DNA from: Usitatibacter rugosus | GTDB taxonomy: Bacteria; Pseudomonadota; Gammaproteobacteria; Burkholderiales; Usitatibacteraceae | DNA length: 64,000 nt | Direction of reading: 5' to 3' | Assembly (NCBI RefSeq): GCF_013003965.1 | Contig: NZ_CP053069.1 | Coordinates: 4,309,419 to 4,373,418 of the forward strand | Part shown: positions 15,977 through 24,541 of the stretch, in pieces | Numbering within the stretch: position 1 is the stretch's first letter | How the letters are laid out: the number at the start of each line of letters is the position of its first letter | The notes under the pieces: model-generated | What the model was told of the DNA's origin: nothing | Database searches by the model: none | Seen by the model: the letters and a program-made list of their open reading frames with translations, nothing else | Position numbers and translations under genes: made by a program

Positions 15977-16732
15977 CTACATCTGCTTGAAAAGGTGAGT
16001 GAACGCTCGCGAAACGACCAGCGCCTCCCGGTGGTCCCGGAGGGCCAGCTCCGCCTGGTCCTTGAGGCCCCGCTTCACCGTGGCGATATGGTCCACGTTC
16101 ACGATGGTCGCCCGGTGGATCTGCCAGAACTTGTCCGGGTCCAGCTCGTCCAGGAGCTCCTTGATGGGCTTGCGGATGAGGGTCTCGGAATCGATCGTCA
16201 CCACGCGGGTGTACTTCTCGTCGGACTGGAAGAAGAGCACCTCCTCCACCGGGATCAGCCGGACGTTCTGGCCCACCGAGGCCTTGATCCAGCGCAGGTG
16301 GTCCTGGGCCTTGCCGCCCAGGCGCGAGGCGAGGTCGGAGATGAGCTGCTCCAGCACCGGCGGCTCGCCGCCCAGGCGCTCGCGCAGGCGCTCCACCGTG
16401 GTGGCCAGGCGCTCCTCGTTGAAGGGCTTCAGCACGTAGTCGATCGCGCCTTGCTCGAAAGCCTCGACCGCGTACTGGTCGAAGGCGGTCACGAACACGA
16501 TGTGGGCCTGCTTGCCGATCGCGCGCGCCGCCTCGAGGCCGTTCACGCCGGGCATGTGGATGTCGAGGAAGAAGAGCGTGGGCGAATGCTCGTCGATCAC
16601 GGCCTGCACGTCGCGGCCGTTCTCCATCTCGTGGGCGATGGCGAGCTCGGGCCACAGGCGCGCGAGCCGCGACTTGAGCTGCGCCCGCAATAGCGGCTCG
16701 TCGTCGGCGATGACGCAGGTCGGTGTCTTCAT
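15977..16732 (-). CDS. LytTR-family response regulator (pair 3)
   Basis: A 251-residue regulator. The receiver has DDE, the phospho-Asp in FFLDIHMP and Lys in YVLKPF. The LytTR part has VLFFQSDEKYTRV and FWQIHRATIVNVDHI. It starts 9 bp after the stop of the pair-3 kinase. The near identity of the LytTR signature across all three regulators suggests overlapping DNA targets, though this is inferred. A GC-rich repeat lies directly after its stop. Confidence 0.92.
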   Translation of the reverse strand: MKTPTCVIADDEPLLRAQLKSRLARLWPELAIAHEMENGRDVQAVIDEHSPTLFFLDIHMPGVNGLEAARAIGKQAHIVFVTAFDQYAVEAFEQGAIDYVLKPFNEERLATTVERLRERLGGEPPVLEQLISDLASRLGGKAQDHLRWIKASVGQNVRLIPVEEVLFFQSDEKYTRVVTIDSETLIRKPIKELLDELDPDKFWQIHRATIVNVDHIATVKRGLKDQAELALRDHREALVVSRAFTHLFKQM

Positions 16733-16741
16733 GGGGTGGTG

Positions 16742-17821
16742 CTAGGCCGCGGCCGCGGCGCCGGTCACGGTGGGCGCCGCTTCAGTGGCGGGATTATCGT
16801 CGATTTCGATCGCGGCCACGACGCCGTGGGGCGCGTTCTCCTGCAGGATCAGGCGAGCGGAGGTGCCGTGCAGCGTCTTCAGGCGCTCGCGGATGTTCGA
16901 CAGGCCCACGCCCGTTCCCTTCTTCGGCAGGATGCCCTCGCCCGTGTCGGCCACGGAGACGGTGAGGCGGCCGTTGTCCTCGCGCGCGCGGATGCTGATG
17001 GAGCCGGCGTCGCAACACGGATCGATGCCGTGCTTGACCGCGTTCTCCACGAGCGAGATCAGCATCATCGGCGGGAACTGGCGGCTGCGAAGGGCCTCCG
17101 GAACATCGACGTCGTACGTGAGGCGCGTGCCCATGCGCATGCGCGTGATCTCGAGGAAAGCGCGCGACATCTCCACCTCCCGTCCGAGGTTGGTCGCCGA
17201 CTCTCGCATCTGCGGCATCGCGGCGCGCAGGTACTTGATGAGGCTGTCCAGCATGCGGCTCGCGTTCGCCGGATCCGTCTCGACCAGGTGCTGAACGTTG
17301 GCGAGCGTGTTGAAGAGGAAGTGCGGCTCGACCTGCGCCTGCATGAGCTGCAACCGCGCTTGCAGCATGTTCTTCTCGAACTGGTGGCGCTCGCTCTCGG
17401 CGGCGAGGATCCGCGCCTGGTCGCGCGCGAGCTTCTCGCGCAGGATGAACCACGCCACCACGACGCAGCCGAAGCCGATGCCAAGGCTCATGCTGATCGT
17501 CACGCCCGCGAGGCGCTCGGTGAACATCTGCAGCAGGTCGCGGCCCTTCACGATGCCGGTGAGCACCGTGCCGATGAAGGACCCCGCCACGATGGCGAGC
17601 ACCTGGCGCACCTCGCGCGGCATGGCCGACTCGCGCAGGTTCCCCGCGATGGTGAACAGAACCATGCTGGTGTAGCCGACGCAGAGCGACGTCACCAGCA
17701 GGTCGAGATACGTGTTGATGAAGAACCACACCACGATCGCCGTGGCGACCACGCAGATGAGGGTTACCCAAGCCACGCGCCGGACCGTCAACCCCTCGAA
17801 GAGGTAGGCGTAGCGGCTCAT
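16742..17821 (-). CDS. LytS-type sensor histidine kinase (pair 3)
   Basis: A 359-residue kinase with four membrane helices in its first 145 residues (starting LTVRRVAWVTLICVVATAIVVW) and little extracytoplasmic sequence. A coiled helix precedes QAQVEPHFLFNTLANVQHL, holding the phospho-acceptor His. The N box is ENAVKHGIDP and the G box GVGLSNIRERL. A CCDAGSI insert after the N box gives two adjacent cysteines (DPCCDAG), absent in the other two kinases. A short Ala-rich tail ends the protein. Signal unknown. Confidence 0.9.
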   Translation of the reverse strand: MSRYAYLFEGLTVRRVAWVTLICVVATAIVVWFFINTYLDLLVTSLCVGYTSMVLFTIAGNLRESAMPREVRQVLAIVAGSFIGTVLTGIVKGRDLLQMFTERLAGVTISMSLGIGFGCVVVAWFILREKLARDQARILAAESERHQFEKNMLQARLQLMQAQVEPHFLFNTLANVQHLVETDPANASRMLDSLIKYLRAAMPQMRESATNLGREVEMSRAFLEITRMRMGTRLTYDVDVPEALRSRQFPPMMLISLVENAVKHGIDPCCDAGSISIRAREDNGRLTVSVADTGEGILPKKGTGVGLSNIRERLKTLHGTSARLILQENAPHGVVAAIEIDDNPATEAAPTVTGAAAAA

Positions 17822-18061
17822 GGGGGCTCAGCTCGCGGGGAGTGCCAGGCGGTGGGCGCCCTTCCACCGGCCGGAGAGGCCGGGTGCCGGCCGCCCGCTC
17901 CAGAGACCCGTGGGTTCCCGCCTGCGCGGGAAGGACGCGGGACCGGGAATCCGGGGGACGGGCGGGAGGAGGCGCGCTTTCATGACTGAAAGGTTACCGG
18001 CGGCGCCGTGACCGGGCAAAGAAATTGCGACGAAACGCGTATAAGCGGGGACGAATGGAGC
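17822..18061. other. Upstream region of the pair-3 kinase
   Basis: The gap 17822-18139 is just over 300 bp. It holds the likely pair-3 promoter region, a GGTTCCCGCCTGCGCGGGAA hairpin of the dispersed repeat family at about 17908-17928, and the terminator hairpins listed separately. A 63-codon frame here is largely a translation of the repeat and is not called. Confidence 0.4.
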
Positions 18062-18121
18062 AAAAAAAAAGCCCAGCGGGAGGCTGGGCTTAGGGCAACT
18101 CCGTATTGGGGGAGGAGTTGC
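18062..18121 (-). terminator. Rho-independent terminator with preceding hairpin
   Basis: Read on the minus strand, a GCAACTCC/GGAGTTGC stem (18114-18121 with 18095-18102) is followed by a 9-bp AAGCCCAGC/GCTGGGCTT stem (18083-18091 with 18069-18077), and then a run of nine T (18062-18070). It ends the transcript of the 89-residue membrane protein gene whose stop is 18 bp before the first stem. Confidence 0.9.
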
Positions 18122-18139
18122 AGGGGGACGTAACCGAAA

Positions 18140-18409
18140 TCAGGTGCGTTGCGAGTTGCTTCCGGTCGTGCGGCGGGCGTCGGCCTGGACCGAGGCGGGC
18201 ACGAAATCGTGCGGGCGCTGGGCGGTGACGGTGACGCGGAAGTGCGAGTCTTCCTGGGAGACCGTCACGCGGTCTTCGGCGGCGATGCGCTGGGCCTGCT
18301 GCGAGGCGGAATCCTTGGAGACGGCGAACCAGGCGACCGCAAGACCGGCGGCGACCATCATGGCAACCGAAAGCGTGGAGTCGAGGTTGAATTCGCGGAA
18401 GTTCGTCAT
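18140..18409 (-). CDS. Small single-pass membrane protein of unknown function
   Basis: An 89-residue protein. A short N-terminal cytoplasmic piece (MTNFREFNLDSTLSV) is followed by one transmembrane helix (about 14-31) and a polar extracytoplasmic domain with VTVSQEDSHFRVTVTAQRP, a beta-like stretch, and a disordered Arg/Ser-rich tail. AAGGAG lies about 8 bp before the ATG on the minus strand (complement of CTCCTTTTGTC). It has its own strong terminator, so it is probably a single-gene, possibly well-expressed unit. No family recognised. Confidence 0.7.
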   Translation of the reverse strand: MTNFREFNLDSTLSVAMMVAAGLAVAWFAVSKDSASQQAQRIAAEDRVTVSQEDSHFRVTVTAQRPHDFVPASVQADARRTTGSNSQRT

Positions 18410-18559
18410 GGCTGGGTCTCCTTTTGTCGGCCCCGGAGCGGTTTGCGTCGCGGGATGACTGCACTTTCGGCCGTTGCCCGGGCGGGAGATAGCGGAAAGC
18501 GACGAAATGCGGAAACGGCGGACCGAAGTGCGGGCGGCGCGGATGTGGGGGCGCTACGG

Positions 18560-18615
18560 GGTCATTCCCGCGAAGGCGGGAACCCAGCTGGATCCCCGGC
18601 TACGCGGGGATGACG
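18560..18615. repeat. Dispersed GTCATTCCCGC-type repeat at the symporter 3' end
   Basis: Two units, GTCATTCCCGCGAAGGCGGG (18561-18580) and GGATCCCCGGCTACGCGGGGATGACGG. The second unit overlaps the end of the symporter gene: its last residues V-I-P-A and the TAG stop (complement of 18600-18602) are part of the repeat. Confidence 0.75.
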
Positions 18616-20030
18616 GCCTTCGGACGGGACGCCATTGAACCCAACATCATCCCCAGGACACCCGCCAGCAGGCCGGCCAACGCCGGGGGGACGACCACTT
18701 CGGGAGCCACGGCCTCCAGCACGATCCAGGTGACCAGCCCCGCGGCAATGGAGAGGTGGGCGCCGCGGGCCGTGGCCCGCTTCCAGAACAGGCCGGCCGT
18801 CAGCGGAACGAAAGCCGACACGAGCACGACCTTCCCCGACTCGTTGACCAGCTGGTAGATGGACATCTTCGAGGTGAGGGCCATGGCCAGGACCGCGAGC
18901 CCGAGGAGCAGCACGCTCACCCGCATGGTCTTCAGGAGGCGGGCATCGCCGAGCGGGCCTGCGCCGCGTCGCTCCATCACCGGCCGAACGACGTTCTCCG
19001 CGATGACGACTGCCGGCGCCAGGAGCGCGCCGCCCGCGGTGGAGAGGATGGCCGACAACAACGCGCCGAAGAAGAGCACCTGCACCGCGAGCGGCGTGCG
19101 CTCGAGGATGAGCGTGGGAAGGATCAGCTGGTAGTCGTCCTTGATCAGCCGGTCGACGAGCGGCGCGTCGATGAGTGTCGCCGCACCGACGAGGAAGATC
19201 GGCAGCGAGGCGACGATGAAATAGAGAACGCCGCCGAGGATCGAGGCGCGCACCGCGACCCCTTCATCCTTCGCGCTCATCACACGCTGGAGGACATCCT
19301 GTTGCGGGACCGAGCCGCACAGCACGATCAGGGCGGCGGAGATCCACGCGAGGATCGAGCGTGCGTCGGGCTCGGGCAGGAGGGCCATCCGCTCGGAGGT
19401 CGCGAGGGCGTCGACCACACGTCCTGCACCGCCGGCGAGGTCCGAGACGACCCACGCGACGTAGAGCATGCCGCCGATGATCACGATCGCCTGGAAGAAG
19501 TCGGTGAGCGCCACCGACCACATGCCGCCGCGGATCGTATAGATGAGGACGGCCACGGTACCGATCACGATGCCGGTGCGCGTGTCGATGGCGCCGTGCG
19601 ACAGGACGTTGAACGCGAGCCCGATCGCCACGAACTGCGCGGCGATCCATCCCAGGTACGAGAACGCGATGCACAGCGACAGCACGATTTCGGTCGGCCG
19701 GTCGAACCGGCGGCGGAAGTAGTCGCCGAGCGTGAGCACGTCGAGTCGATAGAAGGCGCGCGCGAAGACGAGGCCCACGAGCACCAGGCAGCCCATCGCC
19801 GCGAACGGATCCGCGACCAGGCCGCGAAGGCCATCCTTCAGGAACGTGGCGGGAATGCCGAGTACCGTCTCGGCGCCGAACCACGTGGCGAACACGGTCG
19901 CCGTGACGACCACCGTGCCGAAGCGCTTGCCCGCGACCGCGAAATCCCGCGCGTCCTGCACGCGCCGCGCCGCGTACAGGCCGATCGCGATCGACACGGC
20001 GAGGTATACGAGGATGCAGGTGATTAGCAT
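18600..20030 (-). CDS. Sodium:solute symporter family protein (SSS), copy 1
   Basis: A 476-residue inner-membrane transporter with about 13 hydrophobic helices, of the SSS family (PF00474). Marks are DFAVAGKRFGTVVVTATVFATWFGAET in the first helices, GIPATFLKDGL, the YTIRGGMWSVALTDFFQ motif after helix 5 and SVPQQDVLQRVMSAKD in the middle loop, all shared with pantothenate/proline-type symporters. Substrate cannot be assigned. It is a close paralogue of the next gene upstream, which reads in the same direction 68 bp away across a repeat. The final four residues come from the dispersed repeat. Confidence 0.85.
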   Translation of the reverse strand: MLITCILVYLAVSIAIGLYAARRVQDARDFAVAGKRFGTVVVTATVFATWFGAETVLGIPATFLKDGLRGLVADPFAAMGCLVLVGLVFARAFYRLDVLTLGDYFRRRFDRPTEIVLSLCIAFSYLGWIAAQFVAIGLAFNVLSHGAIDTRTGIVIGTVAVLIYTIRGGMWSVALTDFFQAIVIIGGMLYVAWVVSDLAGGAGRVVDALATSERMALLPEPDARSILAWISAALIVLCGSVPQQDVLQRVMSAKDEGVAVRASILGGVLYFIVASLPIFLVGAATLIDAPLVDRLIKDDYQLILPTLILERTPLAVQVLFFGALLSAILSTAGGALLAPAVVIAENVVRPVMERRGAGPLGDARLLKTMRVSVLLLGLAVLAMALTSKMSIYQLVNESGKVVLVSAFVPLTAGLFWKRATARGAHLSIAAGLVTWIVLEAVAPEVVVPPALAGLLAGVLGMMLGSMASRPKAVIPA

Positions 20031-20037
20031 TCGATTC

Positions 20038-20095
20038 CGTCATTCCCGCGAAAGCGGGAATCCACTGGGTCCCCGCCTTCGCGGGGACGACGGCG
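20038..20095. repeat. Dispersed GTCATTCCCGC-type repeat between the symporters
   Basis: CGTCATTCCCGCGAAAGCGGGAATCC followed by GGGTCCCCGCCTTCGCGGGGACGACGG: two GC hairpins in tandem, filling almost the whole gap between the two symporter genes. It may act as an mRNA-stabilising or terminating hairpin between them. Confidence 0.8.
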
Positions 20096-20098
20096 GCT

Positions 20099-21529
20099 TC
20101 AAGCCGTCGCTTCGCGTTGCAGGGAGCGGAAGGCGAGCGACCCGATGATCATCCCCGCGAAGCTGGCGATGAGGCCGGCCATCTGCGGGGGCACGGTGGC
20201 TTCCTTGTAGTAGTACTCGCAGCCGATCCAGATCACGAGGCCGAAGAGTACGGCGAGCATGCCGCCCAGGTTGGTGGCGCGCTTCCAGTAGAGGCCGCAC
20301 ACAAGGGGAACGAACGCACCCACGAGCGTGACCTTGTACGCGTTCTCCACCATCTTGTAGATCGACGCGTCGGTGCTCATCGCGAACGAGGTGACGAGGA
20401 TCGTGAAGCCCACCAGGACCACGCGCATCAGCTGCAGGAACTTGTGGTCGGGGATGTTCGGGAAGAACGGCCGCAGGATGTTCTCGCTGAAGCTCACCGA
20501 CGGCGCCAGCAGCGTGGCCGAGGCGCAGCTCTTGATGGCCGAGAGCAGCGCTCCGAAGAACATGATCTGCGCGAAGATCGGCACGATCGGCGAGAGGATC
20601 AGGTTCGGCAGGATCAGCTGCGCGTCGCCGCCCTCCTTCAGCGCGCCCGAGACCATCGCCGGGTCGATCAGGCTCGCCGAGTAGGCGAGGTACATCGGGA
20701 TGAAGGCGAAGCAGAAGTACATGATGCCGCCGACGATCGCCGAGCGCGCGGCGATGTCCTCGCTCTTTGCCGACTGCACGCGCTGGAAGACATCCTGCTG
20801 CGGGATGGAGCCCAGCATCATGGTCATCCACGCCGCAAGGAACCAGAGCACCTCCTTCAGCTCGGGCTTGGGCAGGATCTGGAACTTGTCGTTGTTCGCC
20901 GCGTGCGTGATCACCGCCTCGGCGCCGCCCGGCACGATGCCGCTCACCGCGAACGCGATGTAGAGCATGCCGAGCACGATGATGATCATCTGGATGAAGT
21001 CGGTGATCGCCACCGAGAACATGCCGCCCAGCACCGTGTACACCAGCACCGTGGAGGCGCCGATGATCATCCCCCACTCCTGCGTGACCGAGCCGCCGGA
21101 GACCACGAAGAACACCAGGCCCAGCGCCTTGATCTGCGCACCCACCCAGCCGAGGTAGCTGATCACGATGCAGAGCGTCGTCAGCATCTCCACCGGGCGG
21201 CTGTAGCGCTTGCGGTAGTAGTCGCCGATGGTGAGGAGGTTCATGCGGTAGAGCGGCCGCGCGAAGAACAGGCCCACGAGGATCAGGCAGAGCGAGGAGC
21301 CGAACGGATCCGCGATGATCCCGGAGAAGCCCTCCTTCATGAAGGTGGCCGGGATGCCCAGCACCGTCTCGGAGCCGAACCACGTGGCGAAGACCGTGGC
21401 GGTGACGATGTACATCGGCATCCGCCGGCCGGCGACCGCGAAGTCCCTCGAGTTGTGCACCCACTTGGCGGCGTAGATGCCGATCCCGACGGAGATGATC
21501 CAGTAGATGATCACGAACGACAGCAGCAT
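20099..21529 (-). CDS. Sodium:solute symporter family protein (SSS), copy 2
   Basis: A 476-residue SSS-family inner-membrane symporter with the same landmarks as its neighbour: DFAVAGRRMPMYIVTATVFATWFGSET, GIPATFMKEGF, YTVLGGMFSVAITDFIQ and SIPQQDVFQRVQSAKS. Equal length to copy 1 and similar along the whole chain, so the pair arose by tandem duplication and then diverged in the last helices. Na+ is the likely driving ion by family. The gene diverges from the ABC importer operon, whose first start is 61 bp away. Confidence 0.86.
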   Translation of the reverse strand: MLLSFVIIYWIISVGIGIYAAKWVHNSRDFAVAGRRMPMYIVTATVFATWFGSETVLGIPATFMKEGFSGIIADPFGSSLCLILVGLFFARPLYRMNLLTIGDYYRKRYSRPVEMLTTLCIVISYLGWVGAQIKALGLVFFVVSGGSVTQEWGMIIGASTVLVYTVLGGMFSVAITDFIQMIIIVLGMLYIAFAVSGIVPGGAEAVITHAANNDKFQILPKPELKEVLWFLAAWMTMMLGSIPQQDVFQRVQSAKSEDIAARSAIVGGIMYFCFAFIPMYLAYSASLIDPAMVSGALKEGGDAQLILPNLILSPIVPIFAQIMFFGALLSAIKSCASATLLAPSVSFSENILRPFFPNIPDHKFLQLMRVVLVGFTILVTSFAMSTDASIYKMVENAYKVTLVGAFVPLVCGLYWKRATNLGGMLAVLFGLVIWIGCEYYYKEATVPPQMAGLIASFAGMIIGSLAFRSLQREATA

Positions 21530-21589
21530 TTTTGGTCTTCTTTCGCGGGCGGATGTGGGGCTGGCGCTATTTTAGGAGAAAATGCCGCC

Positions 21590-22570
21590 GTGTCAGCCAT
21601 TTCGCTCGACGGCGTCGCCAAGCACTGGGGAGAAACGCGGGCCGTCGATTCCATCTCCTTCGCCGTGGAGCCCGGATCGTTCGTGGCCTTGCTGGGGCCG
21701 TCCGGGTGCGGCAAGTCGACGACGCTGCGGCTCATCGCCGGCCTCGACACTCCCACCGCAGGGCGCATCACGATCGCCGGCCGCGACGTGACCCAGGCGC
21801 CTCCGGCCGAGCGCGGCATCTCGATGGTCTTCCAGTCGTACGCACTCTTCCCCCACCTCACCGTGGCCGAGAACATCGTCTTCGGCCTCGAGGTGCGCAA
21901 GGTTCCGGCCGCCGAGCGCGAGGCAAGGCTGAAGAAGGTCGCGGAGCTGCTGGGCCTGGGCGCGTTGCTGGCCCGCAAGCCGTCGCAGCTCTCCGGTGGG
22001 CAGCAACAGCGCGTGGCCCTGGGCCGGGCCATCATCGCCGAGACGCCGGTGTGCCTCATGGACGAGCCGCTGTCGAACCTCGACGCCCAGCTACGCGGCG
22101 AGATGCGCCGTGAGATCCGCTCGCTGCAGCGCCGCCTCGGCATCACGATGGTCTACGTGACCCACGACCAGACCGAGGCCATGACCATGGCCGACCGCAT
22201 CGTGCTGATGCGCTCCGGGAAGATCGAGCAGAACGGCACGCCCGAGGATCTCTACGAGCGGCCCGCCACCGCGTTCACGGCCTCCTTCATCGGGGCGCCG
22301 CCGATGAACCTCATCAAGACCGCGGGCGTCGACGGCACCATCGGAGTGCGCCCCGAGGACCTGCGCCTTTCATCGGATGGACTCGCGGCGGTGGTGGAAT
22401 CCGTCGAGTACCTCGGCGCCGATTCGCTGGTGGCGGCCCGCACGGATGCGCAGGAGGTGCTGGTGCGCGTCCCCGGCCACGCCACCGTGAAGACCGGCGA
22501 CCCCATTCGCATCAGCTGGGACAAGCAACACGAGCATCGCTTCGACAACCACGGAGGAAGACAACAATGA
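21590..22570 (+). CDS. ABC importer ATPase, UgpC/MalK type
   Basis: A 326-residue cytoplasmic ATPase. Walker A GPSGCGKST, Q loop VFQSYALF, signature LSGGQQQR, Walker B VCLMDEPLSNLD and H loop VYVTHDQTEA are all intact. A C-terminal regulatory domain (about 235-326, GVRPEDLRL) of the TOBE type marks it as a CUT1 sugar or glycerophosphate importer subunit. The start is a GTG at 21590, 11 bp after AGGAG (21574-21578). The nearer ATG at 21582 is out of frame. Its stop overlaps the ATG of the binding-protein gene (ATGA). Confidence 0.88.
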   Translation: MSAISLDGVAKHWGETRAVDSISFAVEPGSFVALLGPSGCGKSTTLRLIAGLDTPTAGRITIAGRDVTQAPPAERGISMVFQSYALFPHLTVAENIVFGLEVRKVPAAEREARLKKVAELLGLGALLARKPSQLSGGQQQRVALGRAIIAETPVCLMDEPLSNLDAQLRGEMRREIRSLQRRLGITMVYVTHDQTEAMTMADRIVLMRSGKIEQNGTPEDLYERPATAFTASFIGAPPMNLIKTAGVDGTIGVRPEDLRLSSDGLAAVVESVEYLGADSLVAARTDAQEVLVRVPGHATVKTGDPIRISWDKQHEHRFDNHGGRQQ

Positions 22571-23850
22571 AGACCCTGCAACGCGCCGCGCGCGCGCTCG
22601 CCCTCGGCCTCACCGCCACGGCGCTTTCCGCGTTCGCGCAGACGGAGATCACGTTCTACTACCCGGTCGCCGTCGGCGGACCCATCACGAAGACGATCGA
22701 CCAGATGTCGGCCGACTTCGAGAAGGAAAACCCCGGCATCAAAGTGAAACCGGTGTACGCGGGCACGTACCAGGAGACGCTGGTGAAGGCGATCACGGCG
22801 CAGAAGGCCGGCACGCCGCCCACCACCGCGATCCTGCTCTCCACCGACATGTACACGCTGATCGACGAGGACGCGATCACGCCGTTCGAAGAGATCAATT
22901 CCGGCGCCGACGACGCCGCGTGGCGGAAGTCCTTCTACCCCGCGTTCATGGCCAACAGCCAGACCGGCGGCAAGACCTGGGGCATCCCGTTCCAGCGGTC
23001 CACCATCGTGTTGTATTGGAACAAGGAGCTCTTCAAGGAAGCGGGGCTGGATCCCAACAAGGCGCCCGCCAACTGGAAGGAGATGCTCGAGTACGCGCAG
23101 AAGCTCACGAAGAAGGATGCCTCCGGCAACGTCACGCAGTGGGGCGTGCAGATCCCGTCGTCGGGTTTCCCGTATTGGCTCTTCCAGGGCCTCACGACCC
23201 CCAACGGCGTGGAGCTGATGAACGCCGCGGGCACCGAGACCTACTTCGACAAGCCTGAAGTGGTCGAGGCCCTGCAGTTCTGGGTGGACCTGGGCCGCAA
23301 GCACAAGGTGATGCCCGCGGGCGTGATCGAGTGGGGCACCACGCCGAAGGATTTCTTCGAGAAGAAGATCGCGATGATGTGGACCACGACGGGCAACCTC
23401 ACCAACGTGAAGAACAACGCCAAGTTCGATTTCGGCGTCGCGATGCTGCCGGCTTCGAAGAAGCGCGGCTCGCCCACCGGCGGCGGCAACTTCTACGTCT
23501 TCAAGAAGGCGACGAAGGAGCAGCAGGTTGCCGCGGCCAAGTTCGCGAAGTTCATGACGACGCCGGAGCGTGCCGCGCAGTGGGGCATGGATACGGGCTA
23601 TGTCGCGGTTCGTCCCGACGCGTGGGCCACGGCGAAGATGACGGAGTACGTGAAGGGCTTCCCGGTGGCTTCCGTCGCGCGTGACCAGCTGCAGTACTCG
23701 GTGGCGGAGCTTTCCACGCACGACAACCAGCGCGTCACCAAGGCGTTGAACGACGGCATCCAGGCGGCCCTCACGGGTGCAAAGGAACCAGCGGCGGCGA
23801 TGAAGGATGCCCAGGCCGAGGCCACCCGCATCCTGCGTACGTACAAGTGA
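22567..23850 (+). CDS. ABC importer periplasmic binding protein, UgpB-like
   Basis: A 427-residue solute-binding protein with a signal peptide (about 1-24, ending AFAQTE) and the family 1 (CUT1) fold. The N-terminal phrase ITFYYPVAVGGPITKTIDQM and the VYAGTYQETL segment resemble glycerol-3-phosphate binding proteins, and WTTTGNLTNV is the hinge-side strand. Glycerol-3-phosphate or another polyol/sugar phosphate is a plausible ligand by similarity and because a phosphatase gene follows. The ligand is not proven. GGAGG before the ATG supports the start. Confidence 0.83.
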   Translation: MKTLQRAARALALGLTATALSAFAQTEITFYYPVAVGGPITKTIDQMSADFEKENPGIKVKPVYAGTYQETLVKAITAQKAGTPPTTAILLSTDMYTLIDEDAITPFEEINSGADDAAWRKSFYPAFMANSQTGGKTWGIPFQRSTIVLYWNKELFKEAGLDPNKAPANWKEMLEYAQKLTKKDASGNVTQWGVQIPSSGFPYWLFQGLTTPNGVELMNAAGTETYFDKPEVVEALQFWVDLGRKHKVMPAGVIEWGTTPKDFFEKKIAMMWTTTGNLTNVKNNAKFDFGVAMLPASKKRGSPTGGGNFYVFKKATKEQQVAAAKFAKFMTTPERAAQWGMDTGYVAVRPDAWATAKMTEYVKGFPVASVARDQLQYSVAELSTHDNQRVTKALNDGIQAALTGAKEPAAAMKDAQAEATRILRTYK

Positions 23851-23860
23851 ACCGTCGCAA

Positions 23861-24541
23861 GTGAACGACCGTCACCCCCGCGAAGGCGGGGGTCCAGTAT
23901 TCAAGCTGGTCATCTTCGACTGTGATGGCGTCCTCATCGACTCCGAGCCGATCGCGAACCGCGTGTTCCGCGACGGGCTCGCTGCGGCGGGGCTCGACCT
24001 TCCGATCGAGACAGTGATGAGCACGTTCGTGGGCAACACGAAGGACGGCTGCATCGAGCTGGCCGGGCGCATGCTCGGCCGGCCATTGCCTGCGGATTTC
24101 GGCGACCGCTGGGACCGCGAGCTGTTCGCGGCGCTGCGAGCCGAGGTTAAGCCCGTGGAAGGTATTCCGGAGCTGCTGGCGTCGATGCGCATTCCGTACT
24201 GCGTCGCTTCGAACGGCAATCCCGACCGCATGCAGTTGGCACTGGAGGCTGCGGGCCTGCTTCGGTTCGTCGATGGACGCATCTTCACTGCTTCCCAGGT
24301 CGCGAAGCCGAAGCCCGCGCCGGATCTGTTTCTCCACGCGGCGAAGACGATGGGGGCCGCCCCGCGCGACTGCGCCGTCATCGAAGACACGCCGACCGGA
24401 ACGAAAGCCGGCGTCGCAGCGGGAATGAAGGTGTTCGGTTACGCCGGCGCTCCCCACTCCGATGCCGCGAGCCTATCGGCGCACGGCGCCACGGTGTTCT
24501 GGGCCGTGAGCGAGCTGCCCGCGTTGCTGGAGCCTGCGTGA
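23861..24541 (+). CDS. HAD-superfamily phosphatase (beta-phosphoglucomutase/GPH-like)
   Basis: A 226-residue HAD hydrolase. Motif I is FDCDGVLIDSEP, motif II is CVASNGN, motif III Lys is in KPKPAPD and motif IV is IEDTPTG, so the catalytic set is complete, with a helical cap of the sugar-phosphate phosphatase type. No ATG lies between the upstream gene and motif I; the nearest in-frame start is the GTG at 23861, 10 bp after the binding-protein stop. The first residues (VNDRHPREGGGPVFK) are encoded by the dispersed repeat, so the original start has probably been altered. It overlaps the permease start by 4 bp (GTGA). A role in dephosphorylating imported sugar phosphate is inferred from context. 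Confidence 0.82.
   Translation: MNDRHPREGGGPVFKLVIFDCDGVLIDSEPIANRVFRDGLAAAGLDLPIETVMSTFVGNTKDGCIELAGRMLGRPLPADFGDRWDRELFAALRAEVKPVEGIPELLASMRIPYCVASNGNPDRMQLALEAAGLLRFVDGRIFTASQVAKPKPAPDLFLHAAKTMGAAPRDCAVIEDTPTGTKAGVAAGMKVFGYAGAPHSDAASLSAHGATVFWAVSELPALLEPA
23871..23894. repeat. Dispersed repeat unit inside the HAD gene start
   Basis: GTCACCCCCGCGAAGGCGGGGGTCCAG is a variant of the dispersed repeat with CCCCCGC/GCGGGGG arms. It lies within the first codons of the HAD phosphatase and adds about nine residues to it. The direct copy CAAGTGAAC just before it (23845 and 23859) may be a duplication linked to the insertion. Confidence 0.7.

Noticed and set aside
17828-18019. A 63-codon minus-strand frame upstream of the pair-3 kinase
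   Set aside because: It reads through the dispersed repeat (FPRRREPTG is a hallmark of translated repeats) and has no ribosome site.
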